Assembly (NCBI GenBank): GCA_003134685.1
Contig: PLCA01000003.1
Span: 124,001 to 188,000 of the forward strand
Direction of reading: 5' to 3'
Source: Gemmatimonadota bacterium
Lineage (GTDB): Bacteria; Gemmatimonadota; Gemmatimonadetes; Gemmatimonadales; Gemmatimonadaceae
Length of the DNA: 64,000 bases
Positions 9,089 through 16,643 of the stretch are shown in pieces. The notes under the pieces were generated by a model, which did not search any database, was not told the DNA's origin, and saw nothing but the letters and a program-made list of their open reading frames with translations. Position 1 is the first letter of the stretch. Each line of letters opens with the position of its first letter. The position numbers and the translations under genes are program-made.

Positions 9089-10012
9089 GTGGCCTCGCTA
9101 ACTGATTTCCTGCGCCGTTTGCGCGCGGGACCCAAAACAACGTTCGGCACGATCGAGCGGATCGCAGCCGTTTACAGCCCTCAGCTCGACAACGAGCGGG
9201 ATCTGCTCATTTCACTGCCAAGCCGGTATGGCGCCTGGGAAACGCGGTACCCCGTGATCTACATGCACGATGGCCAGAACCTGTTCGATCCGGCCATGAG
9301 CTTCTCGGGCTCCTGGAACGTCGACATCGCGATGGCGGAGGTGAGCCTCGGAGGGCTGGAGGCGATCGTCGTCGGCATCCCGAACATGGGACACCAGCGG
9401 CTCTCCGAGTATTCTCCCTTCGATCATGCCGAGTTCGGCGCCGGACGCGGCGATCTCTATCTCGAGTTCCTGATCAAAACCGTCAAGCCGCTCATAGACA
9501 AACGGTATATGACGCTAACCGACCGCGCGCACACGGGTATCGTGGGCTCGTCGATGGGCGGCCTGATCAGTCTATACGCATTCTTCCGCCATCCTGACGT
9601 GTTCGGCTTTGCAGGCGTGCTCAGTCCATCACTCTGGCTCACCGAGGATGCCACCTTCGACTTCATCGAGCGCGCCCCTTTCTTTCCCGGTAGGCTCTAT
9701 CTGGACGTCGGCACGCGCGAAGGCGAGCGACACGTCCTCAGCGCGCAGCGAATGCGCGATCTACTCGAGGCGAAGGGCTATCGCCAGGGACACGATCTGC
9801 TTTGGGTGGAGGACGAGATAGGGCATCACCACGAGGCGGCCTGGGCGCGCCGTTTCCAGATGGCGCTTCCCTTTCTCGTCCCGCCCGCCGAGCCCGCCCG
9901 CAGCGATCGCATCGCCAGGCTGATCGCCAGGACGGCGCGGGCCGTGAATGTCATCGAATCCCCCGAACAACAAGCTTTGCGTTTCCAACGGTGGCGCTCC
10001 AAAGGAGAGTGA
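9089..10012 (+). CDS. Putative esterase (PF00756, enterochelin-esterase-like)
   Basis: A 307-aa alpha/beta hydrolase with a GTG start at 9089. It shows the family's YMHDGQNLFDP segment, the nucleophile elbow GIVGSSMGGL (Ser155) and a HHHEAAW region that may supply the catalytic His. Relatives hydrolyse ester or amide bonds in metabolites such as siderophores or acyl-thiols. No signal peptide is seen. It closes the ligase cluster, and its 3' end overlaps the convergent GH57 gene by 62 nt. It is only distantly similar to the esterase at 5838, with a different elbow and a longer N-terminus. Confidence 0.8.
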   Translation: MASLTDFLRRLRAGPKTTFGTIERIAAVYSPQLDNERDLLISLPSRYGAWETRYPVIYMHDGQNLFDPAMSFSGSWNVDIAMAEVSLGGLEAIVVGIPNMGHQRLSEYSPFDHAEFGAGRGDLYLEFLIKTVKPLIDKRYMTLTDRAHTGIVGSSMGGLISLYAFFRHPDVFGFAGVLSPSLWLTEDATFDFIERAPFFPGRLYLDVGTREGERHVLSAQRMRDLLEAKGYRQGHDLLWVEDEIGHHHEAAWARRFQMALPFLVPPAEPARSDRIARLIARTARAVNVIESPEQQALRFQRWRSKGE

Positions 10013-11957
10013 CGGACTCTCCCTGAATCGTGCGGTCGAGTCCCTTCTCGGATTTCGCGACGGTCTCGATAGGAGCGACCCACCGAGTTGCGCCTGGTGT
10101 GGCTTCGAGCTCGAGAGGACGGAAGAGCGAACATTCCGAGGTGAAGCGTGTGCCGGGGTCGAACGCCGATCCATCCCAGCTCCACATCACCGTGGTCGAG
10201 CCATCTTCCGAAAAACGAATCCGTTTTACCAGGGCGTCGCCGGTGCAGACGATCTCCACGGCGTCTTCTTCCTCAATCACCGCGAAGCTCATTGCCGCGC
10301 GCGCCCAGCTCTTGACCGGCTTATACGCCGCAAGCACATGCCGCTCCGCCGTTACCTCCGCGCCGAGCATCCGATCGACGAAGAGCGCGCGGTCGTCCAG
10401 ATCGACAGGTGGGCGCTCGACCAGCGTCATCGCGCGCTCGAGATCATGGATGCTCGCCACGCCGCCGGGTTCCGCGTGCGGCGTAGCCGCGGCGTGGGAA
10501 GCTTCCTCCGCCGCGCGCGCCGCTTCGGCGAGAGCCGCGTCGTGGTACGCTTCCCAACGCCGGGTAAGAACATCGGCGTAGTTGATCCCAGCCTCGAAAA
10601 TCGTGTACTCAACGACGGCGCCACCGCGGGCGGGCGACACGACCGCCGAGAAGCGCGACGAATGGACCCACACCTCGTCGCTTCCGTCTGCGTCGAAGTC
10701 CAATGTTTCGGCTGTCAGGCGTTCTCCGGCGCGGAGCACGCCTTCTGCACGCGCGAGATTCAGCCAGATTGCCTCGCGCAAGTGTGGGAGATAGAGACCC
10801 CCGAACACTCCATGCCACGACGCGTCGTTGCACTGCGCGCGGCCGATGGCGCGTCGCGCTTCGACCGGATCGCCGCGCCGGCGACAGAGTGCGGAGAGCG
10901 CCATCATTTTCTTGTGAGCGCGATTTGACTCGGGATACTTGACAAGGAAGTTCCGCCAATGCGCGCCGCGCACGAATGCGGTGTCGCCAGCCGCAAGGCG
11001 CTCGGCGCCCAGCTCCGTCTCGAGCGCGCCGAGCCTGTGGGCGGCGGCCGCGGGCAGCGACCATGTTTCCATCTCGCGGTACGAAGCGGTAGGCAGATAC
11101 GCGAGCCCGCCGGGTCGCACCGCCTGAAGCGCCTCGGTGCAGGTGCTCATCACGATCTCCCCCGAATCCACCAACTTCTCCATCACGTTGAGGAAATCGC
11201 GCAGCCATCCCTTCTCGTATACCCACTCGCGCGTGCCGGGCCAGCCGCCAAACTTCTCGCCGTCGTCGGCAAAGAGCGCGAGTCGGTGGCCATCGGCGCG
11301 GAGATCGCGAACATAGTCCGCGATTTCCGTAGGCGGCCGAAAGGGAATCAGGTAGCGAAGGCGTTCGTCGATGGCGAGCACGTCGACGTATTTGCCGTCG
11401 CTCTCGGTGCGCCAGGGCACGTGCAGCTGATGACGCTCAAACCCGCTCACCAGAAAATGACGGTCGTCGACGAGCACGTAGCGCACACCCGAATCCGCGA
11501 GGTCAGCGGCGAGCTCTGGCTCCCATACCCGCTCGGTCAGCCACAGGCCGGTAGCGCTCACGCCGAAGCGCGACTTGAGCGCGTCTCGCATCCAAAGGAT
11601 TTGCTCAACGCGGTCGTCGCGCGGCAGCGCCACGAGTACCGGCTCGTAGTAGCCGGAGAGCAGCAGCTCAACCTTTCCGGCCGCGACCAACTCGCCAACG
11701 AGATCGAGATAACTGCTGTGGCTCGACTCCAGCCACTCCAGCAGCGGACCCGACAGATGCATCACGATCGGAAAGAACTGCCGCTCCACGAACCGATCGA
11801 GCAGCGGACGGTAGACGTCGCGAGTGTGCTCTTCGAAGACGTATCCAAAGTTCCCGACAGGCTGATGCTGATGCACGCCAAATACGAATCGGAGGGGATC
11901 CTTCGCGGCCTCAGGCTGCGGGGAAGAGTCCAACTGCGTCTCCGACTGTTGCCTCAT
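9951..11957 (-). CDS. GH57 4-alpha-glucanotransferase / alpha-amylase-like enzyme
   Basis: A 668-aa GH57 protein, close to the length of archaeal 4-alpha-glucanotransferases (about 660 aa). Visible are VHQHQP near residue 29, the nucleophile Glu142 in GLWLTERVWEP and the acid/base Asp231/232 in LFADDGEKFG. The C-terminal half resembles the beta-sandwich domains (DUF1925/DUF1926) of this group. It should rearrange or shorten alpha-1,4-glucans in the cytoplasm. The start ATG 11957 overlaps the stop of the upstream gene (ATGA), so it is translationally coupled. It is the last gene of the glycogen operon, converging on the esterase gene. Confidence 0.85.
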   Translation of the reverse strand: MRQQSETQLDSSPQPEAAKDPLRFVFGVHQHQPVGNFGYVFEEHTRDVYRPLLDRFVERQFFPIVMHLSGPLLEWLESSHSSYLDLVGELVAAGKVELLLSGYYEPVLVALPRDDRVEQILWMRDALKSRFGVSATGLWLTERVWEPELAADLADSGVRYVLVDDRHFLVSGFERHQLHVPWRTESDGKYVDVLAIDERLRYLIPFRPPTEIADYVRDLRADGHRLALFADDGEKFGGWPGTREWVYEKGWLRDFLNVMEKLVDSGEIVMSTCTEALQAVRPGGLAYLPTASYREMETWSLPAAAAHRLGALETELGAERLAAGDTAFVRGAHWRNFLVKYPESNRAHKKMMALSALCRRRGDPVEARRAIGRAQCNDASWHGVFGGLYLPHLREAIWLNLARAEGVLRAGERLTAETLDFDADGSDEVWVHSSRFSAVVSPARGGAVVEYTIFEAGINYADVLTRRWEAYHDAALAEAARAAEEASHAAATPHAEPGGVASIHDLERAMTLVERPPVDLDDRALFVDRMLGAEVTAERHVLAAYKPVKSWARAAMSFAVIEEEDAVEIVCTGDALVKRIRFSEDGSTTVMWSWDGSAFDPGTRFTSECSLFRPLELEATPGATRWVAPIETVAKSEKGLDRTIQGESVTLLWSATVGNAKLVVRGIR

Positions 11958-13459
11958 GCCCGGAGGGAAGCCGCCGGATGGTGCGGCTTCACCTTCGTGA
12001 GCCAGATGTCTCGTCCTGTGCCCTCCGCGGAGTCGTTGCTCCTGGCGTCGCCGATGCGAGCAAGCAGCCCCGCCTCGAGTCGCGCCGCATCCCCCGACAG
12101 CTCGATCGCGAAAGCGGCGTATCTGAGGACCTGGATAGTCTCGATTCGCGCGAGATCGTCGAAGAACCATGCGCACGATGTGAACATGCGGAGCGCGCCG
12201 CGCTCGATCTCGAGCAGCTCGGCCGCACGCTCTGTTCGGGCGCTATCAGCCGGTGGCTTGATTGATCGTGCCGCGAACGCCCGCGCCGCTTCCTCTGAAG
12301 AACCCATCACCTCGCCGTAGCGGTCGCGAACTTTCCAGGGATCTTCGGAGAAGATGTTCCGTCCTTCGCGCTCGAATATTTTGTGCAGCTCACCGGCCAG
12401 CCACTCGAGCGCATCGCGTAGAGGGCCGCGCCACGCCTGGCTGTTGGACTTTCCCGGCGTCATTCGGCACCCGCAGTCGGACCGCCACCGCTCGACGCCG
12501 TGAGTGCAGCTCCACGATGTCGGCGACACAAGGGCCGCGTCCTCACGCGGCGGATTCCTGGCCAGGAACGACGCAAAGTTCTCGATGCGGATATCTTCAC
12601 GCTCGCCCACAATCCGAAAGGCGCGGGCGAGGGCCATCTCGCCGAAGTGGTGATGATGTCCAAAGGTCTCGCCGTCCGTCGCTGCCGCAGTGAGCTCGAC
12701 TGCTTTGGACGACGTCTTGGCGCCACTGCCACGCGCGACACCAATCGCAGGAGTCGCTGGCGCGAGACGACTCGCGAGCAACGCACCGTCGGTGAGCAGG
12801 CGGCCGAATGCGATTTCTCCCGAGAGCACAGCGTCATATATACACAGCGCGAGCTCGCGACCGCGGCCGGCGCGAAAGCGCAGCGGTAGGCCGCTCGCCG
12901 AGCGTGACGCGACCTGGTGCGGCGCAAGCACCGTGAAGCGGATGCCTTCTTCAGCGAGCACCTCGAGCGTCTCTTCGTCGACTCCAGTCTCAGGCAGCCA
13001 CATCCCTTCCGGCTCGCGGGCGAAGCGCCGCCGGAAATCGGCGATCCCCCACCGCACTTCCGTCACCTTGTCGCGTCGCGACGCGAGCGGGAGGATCGTA
13101 TGGTGGTACGGCATCGCGATCGCGTTGCCATGTCCGAGCTTGACCGCACTCGACCGATCTGCTTCGATGATGGCGGCGTACGTCGCGGGCGCGCTCTTCT
13201 CCAGCCACTCGAAAAGCGTTGGCCCGACGTCGAAGCTCATCGCGGCGTACAGGTTGTCGCGGCTCGCGATGCTCCCGTCGGGACCGAGCACCCGCGCGCT
13301 GGCCATCGGCGCATAGCACTCGCTCTCGATGCGCTGATTCCAGTCGTGAAAGGGCGCGGCCGACGGTTCCCTATCCACCACGCCGGTCCATGGGCTCTCG
13401 CGAGGTGGCTGGTAGAAGTGGCCGTGCACCACCACCGATCGCGTCACGCGCGCAGGCAC
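11954..13459 (-). CDS. GH57-like glycoside hydrolase with DUF3536-type C-terminus
   Basis: A 501-aa protein. The N-terminal half has GH57 motifs: VHGHFYQPPRE, the nucleophile-type GMWLPETGVDEE and the acid/base-type TDGETFGHHHHFGE. The C-terminal half (from about residue 330) is helical and resembles DUF3536, which accompanies such domains in uncharacterised proteins. Activity is probably on alpha-glucans, judging from the operon, but no substrate is established. The annotated start is GTG 13459, overlapping the branching-enzyme gene by 16 nt; a GTG at 13447 is also possible. The Glu and Asp expected for catalysis are both present. Confidence 0.75.
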   Translation of the reverse strand: MPARVTRSVVVHGHFYQPPRESPWTGVVDREPSAAPFHDWNQRIESECYAPMASARVLGPDGSIASRDNLYAAMSFDVGPTLFEWLEKSAPATYAAIIEADRSSAVKLGHGNAIAMPYHHTILPLASRRDKVTEVRWGIADFRRRFAREPEGMWLPETGVDEETLEVLAEEGIRFTVLAPHQVASRSASGLPLRFRAGRGRELALCIYDAVLSGEIAFGRLLTDGALLASRLAPATPAIGVARGSGAKTSSKAVELTAAATDGETFGHHHHFGEMALARAFRIVGEREDIRIENFASFLARNPPREDAALVSPTSWSCTHGVERWRSDCGCRMTPGKSNSQAWRGPLRDALEWLAGELHKIFEREGRNIFSEDPWKVRDRYGEVMGSSEEAARAFAARSIKPPADSARTERAAELLEIERGALRMFTSCAWFFDDLARIETIQVLRYAAFAIELSGDAARLEAGLLARIGDARSNDSAEGTGRDIWLTKVKPHHPAASLRA

Positions 13460-15111
13460 TCTTTCAACGAATCGAGAATGTTTGGGAAGATGGCGTCGCG
13501 AACTGCGAGCTCGGCCGCGAGGCGTCGCGCGCTCTCGAGATCGCCGTCACCGCCGCGCAGGCCGGCCATCAATTTCGCGCAGTCCGAGATGTGGAGGTTG
13601 ATGCGCGCCTCCGCGTAGTCCGCGGCCTCGCCAGTGGTGATGATGAACTGCCAGTCGGACGACTGAGCGAGCAGCAGCTCGCGCGCGGCCTGTGCCAGCA
13701 CCGAATGCTGCTCCGGCCGCCGTAGCGCGTCGGGCGCGAGGCGCCAAAACTCTTCCTCGAGCGGCCAGAGTTTTTCCCAGGTCCACTCGGTCTCCGGATT
13801 GATCCACATGCTCCAGTCACCGTCTTTCCCCCACGACCCGGCGCTCAGTCGCAGCGCGTCGTCGGAGCGCGCGCTGTCCAGGTGGGACGAGGCAGTGAGC
13901 GGTCGGACTCCGCCCTGTAAATCAATCTCCCGGTATAGCTCCTCGACAAAGTCGACGCCCTCGAACCACCAGTGCCCAAAGAGCTCGGTGTCGAAGGGGG
14001 CCACGATCAACTCGCCTCCCTGCAGCCGTACCGTGGCACCGACGCGGCCGAGCAGCTTCGCGAAGTGCTTCGCGTGACGCAGCACCTGCTTGCCCGCGAG
14101 CTCCGGCTCGTACGCCAGCTTGGCGCCGAGCCCCGCGGTCTCCGATGTGACGCGCCACATCTTGAGGCCACCGGGCTGCCTGATCTTGTGGAATTCGAGA
14201 TACGCGCCGTCGCCGGGGTATCCGCCGTGGCGCGACCACACCTGCATGGAAGAGCGCGGGTCGCGGATGAGAGCGCGGGGAGCGATCCGCCGCCCGTGCT
14301 CGCCGATCCAGTAGGGACGATAAGGCGAGTGTAGTGCGCGGGGCTCTCTCATTTGCCGCGCTTGTATCATGTCGTGCGGCGACGTCGGAAGCTCCCCGTA
14401 CACGCCGAGTGGCTGGCCCGCGCTCGCGAGGTGCGCGTCGACGAAGACGAATCGCACGCCGCCCTCCATCAGGAACGTCTCCAGGCCGTCGCGATACTTG
14501 TAAGCGCGAGCGCTCGTGAGCGGCTGCCATGGTCCCGCCGGACGATAGGCGCACTCCGGCATCCAGAGCCCCGCCGCTCGCCGCCCGAACAGGCGCACGT
14601 GCTCGTCCCGGCCGACCGCCAGCTGAAAGCGGATGCTCTCGTCCCGCGCCAGCAACGGCAGGAACCCATGCGTCGCCGCCGATGTGATCAGCTCGAGTCG
14701 TCCGTTCTCTTCCAGCTTCCTGAACGCGCCGAGAATTCCACCGTCGAGCGACTCATGGAGCTCGAGAAGACGCTTCAGCCGATCGCGCCAGTAGCGGGCG
14801 ACCGGAATCAGGGGCGCGTCGTAAGTGTTGCGCATCTCGACTTCGGCTTCGTCGCACGCGCCGAGTCGCTGCTGGAAGAACTGGTGCAGCTCGCTCTCGA
14901 AGACCGGACTCGCCAGCTGGTTCGCGAGGATCGGCGTGATGCCCACGGTCACGGGCGCGGCGATATCCTCTTCCGCGAGCGCTTGCAGCGAATCGACCAG
15001 AGGCAGATAGGAGTCCACAGCCGCTTCGCAGATCCAGTCGCTGCCGTGCGGCCAGCGCCCGTGATTGAGCACGTAAGGCAGGTGGCTGTGGAGCGCGAGG
15101 ACGAAATCCAT
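13444..15111 (-). CDS. GH57-family 1,4-alpha-glucan branching enzyme (DUF1957 type)
   Basis: A 555-aa enzyme with LALHSHLPYV at the N-terminus, the nucleophile region GLWMPECAYRP and the acid/base region APFDTELFGHWWFEG, as in thermophile GH57 branching enzymes, followed by a helical DUF1957-like C-terminus. It introduces alpha-1,6 branches into glycogen made by the GlgA encoded directly upstream (9-nt gap). It stands in for the usual GH13 GlgB, which is absent from this operon. Confidence 0.85.
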   Translation of the reverse strand: MDFVLALHSHLPYVLNHGRWPHGSDWICEAAVDSYLPLVDSLQALAEEDIAAPVTVGITPILANQLASPVFESELHQFFQQRLGACDEAEVEMRNTYDAPLIPVARYWRDRLKRLLELHESLDGGILGAFRKLEENGRLELITSAATHGFLPLLARDESIRFQLAVGRDEHVRLFGRRAAGLWMPECAYRPAGPWQPLTSARAYKYRDGLETFLMEGGVRFVFVDAHLASAGQPLGVYGELPTSPHDMIQARQMREPRALHSPYRPYWIGEHGRRIAPRALIRDPRSSMQVWSRHGGYPGDGAYLEFHKIRQPGGLKMWRVTSETAGLGAKLAYEPELAGKQVLRHAKHFAKLLGRVGATVRLQGGELIVAPFDTELFGHWWFEGVDFVEELYREIDLQGGVRPLTASSHLDSARSDDALRLSAGSWGKDGDWSMWINPETEWTWEKLWPLEEEFWRLAPDALRRPEQHSVLAQAARELLLAQSSDWQFIITTGEAADYAEARINLHISDCAKLMAGLRGGDGDLESARRLAAELAVRDAIFPNILDSLKECLRA

Positions 15112-15120
15112 GGCGACGGC

Positions 15121-16560
15121 TCAGTGCTGGGGATTGGCCGCCGCGAGCGCGCGGCGATAGAGCTGAACGTAGCGGCTCGCCGAGCTTTCCCATCCGAAGT
15201 CGCGGCCCATCGCCTCGTACATGCGGGGCACCCATGCCTCCTGATCCTGGTAGCGCTGCAGCGACCGGCCGATCGCCTGGTCGAAGGCGCCCGGCGTGAA
15301 CGCATCGAACAGGAACCCGGTGGCGTCGTCGTGCACGGTATCGCTGATTCCGCCGACACGTCTGCCTATGATAAGGGCACCGTAGCGCTGCGCACGCATC
15401 TGCGTCAGCCCGCAGGGCTCGTACTCCGATGGCATGAGCAGCAGGTCGCAGCCGGCGATCAGCCGGTGCTCGACGTTGTCCGTGAAAGTGAACTCCGAGC
15501 TCACGTGCTGCGGACGCCTGGCGGCGATGCTTCTGAGCTGCGCCTTGTAGCGCTCATCACCCGCACCCAGAAATACGAACTGCGCGTCGAGCACGTTCAG
15601 CGCGCCGCTGGCGAGAATGATGTCGAATCCTTTCTGCTTTACCAGTCGGCTGCACATACCGAAGATCGGGACACGCTTGCGTTGCGGCAACCCGAAGGTG
15701 CGCTGCAGCGCGGCCTTGCACGTCGCCTTGCTCGACGTGTCTCGGCGGGTGAAGTTCGCGGCGATCTGTGTGTCCGTAGCTGGATTCCAGATGCTCTGGT
15801 CGATTCCGTTCGTGATTCCCTGGAATCGATCGCCCATCGACGTGAACACGGAGTGGAGACCGAATCCTCCCTCGGGCGTACGCAGCTCGTCGGCATGGCT
15901 CGGGCTTACGGTGACTGCGAGGTCGCAGAAGGCGAGACCGCCCTTGAGGAGGTTCACCTTCCCGTACCACTCGAGCTGATGGTAGTTGAACGTCTCGGGA
16001 GGAATTCCAAGATCGCCGATGACCGCCGGCGAAAAGTGCCCCTGGTAGCCGGCGTTGTGGACCGACATGATGGCCGGCGTCCCGCTAAAGCGCTGGCGCA
16101 GATCGCCGTACGATCGCATGTAGACGAGCGCGAGCGCAGAGTGCCAGTCGTGCGCGTGCACCAGCACCGGGCCCTTCACCAGCATCGAGATCGCCTCGAG
16201 CGCGGCACGCGTGAAGAGGGCGAAACGGCGGGGATTGTCCGGGTAGTCGGCGCCGCGTTCCACGTAGATTCCTTCGCGGTCGAAATACCCGGGATGATCG
16301 ACGAAGATGATCGTGGGACCGCTGTGAACGTCGGCGTCGCGGAAGAAACGGACCTGCTCCCGGCGCGGACCGACGTACACGGTGATTGGCTCTCCGACCT
16401 GTATGAGGTTCTTGGCGGCGCTGCGCACCGTCCGGTAGAGCGGGATCATGACGACGACCGAGATTCCCTGCTTCGTCTGGATCGTCGCGAGGCCCCGGAC
16501 CGCCTCGGCGAGTCCGCCGGTGCGCGCGTACGGGGTGTATTCCGCCGTGAGATGAACCAC
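15121..16560 (-). CDS. glgA: Glycogen synthase (GT5)
   Basis: A 479-aa GT5 glycosyltransferase that adds glucose from ADP- or UDP-glucose to growing alpha-1,4-glucan. The N-terminal HLTAEYTPYARTGGLAEAV corresponds to the family's KTGGL substrate loop, and later segments HAHDWHSAL, HNAGYQG, SRLVKQKGFD and MPSEYEPCGLTQMRA are diagnostic. The usual lysine of the loop is replaced by Arg. I chose GTG 16560 because the protein then begins just before the conserved first strand; the frame stays open to 16785, but that extension overlaps glgP and is low-complexity, so a start slightly upstream cannot be excluded. No glgC (ADP-glucose pyrophosphorylase) lies nearby. Confidence 0.85.
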   Translation of the reverse strand: MVHLTAEYTPYARTGGLAEAVRGLATIQTKQGISVVVMIPLYRTVRSAAKNLIQVGEPITVYVGPRREQVRFFRDADVHSGPTIIFVDHPGYFDREGIYVERGADYPDNPRRFALFTRAALEAISMLVKGPVLVHAHDWHSALALVYMRSYGDLRQRFSGTPAIMSVHNAGYQGHFSPAVIGDLGIPPETFNYHQLEWYGKVNLLKGGLAFCDLAVTVSPSHADELRTPEGGFGLHSVFTSMGDRFQGITNGIDQSIWNPATDTQIAANFTRRDTSSKATCKAALQRTFGLPQRKRVPIFGMCSRLVKQKGFDIILASGALNVLDAQFVFLGAGDERYKAQLRSIAARRPQHVSSEFTFTDNVEHRLIAGCDLLLMPSEYEPCGLTQMRAQRYGALIIGRRVGGISDTVHDDATGFLFDAFTPGAFDQAIGRSLQRYQDQEAWVPRMYEAMGRDFGWESSASRYVQLYRRALAAANPQH

Positions 16561-16643
16561 TGTGACGCCATCGCCCGCTGCCGACCGGAGCGGTGATGCA
16601 CGGGTGGTTCCTCTGGGACGCGCTGGCGGTCTGGGCACTGTTG

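Noticed and set aside
14353-16596. A 747-codon open frame on the plus strand opposite glgA and the GH57 branching enzyme
   Set aside because: It lies entirely antisense to strongly supported genes, its translation is Arg/Ala/Glu-rich without any recognisable motif, and such shadow frames are common in GC-rich DNA.
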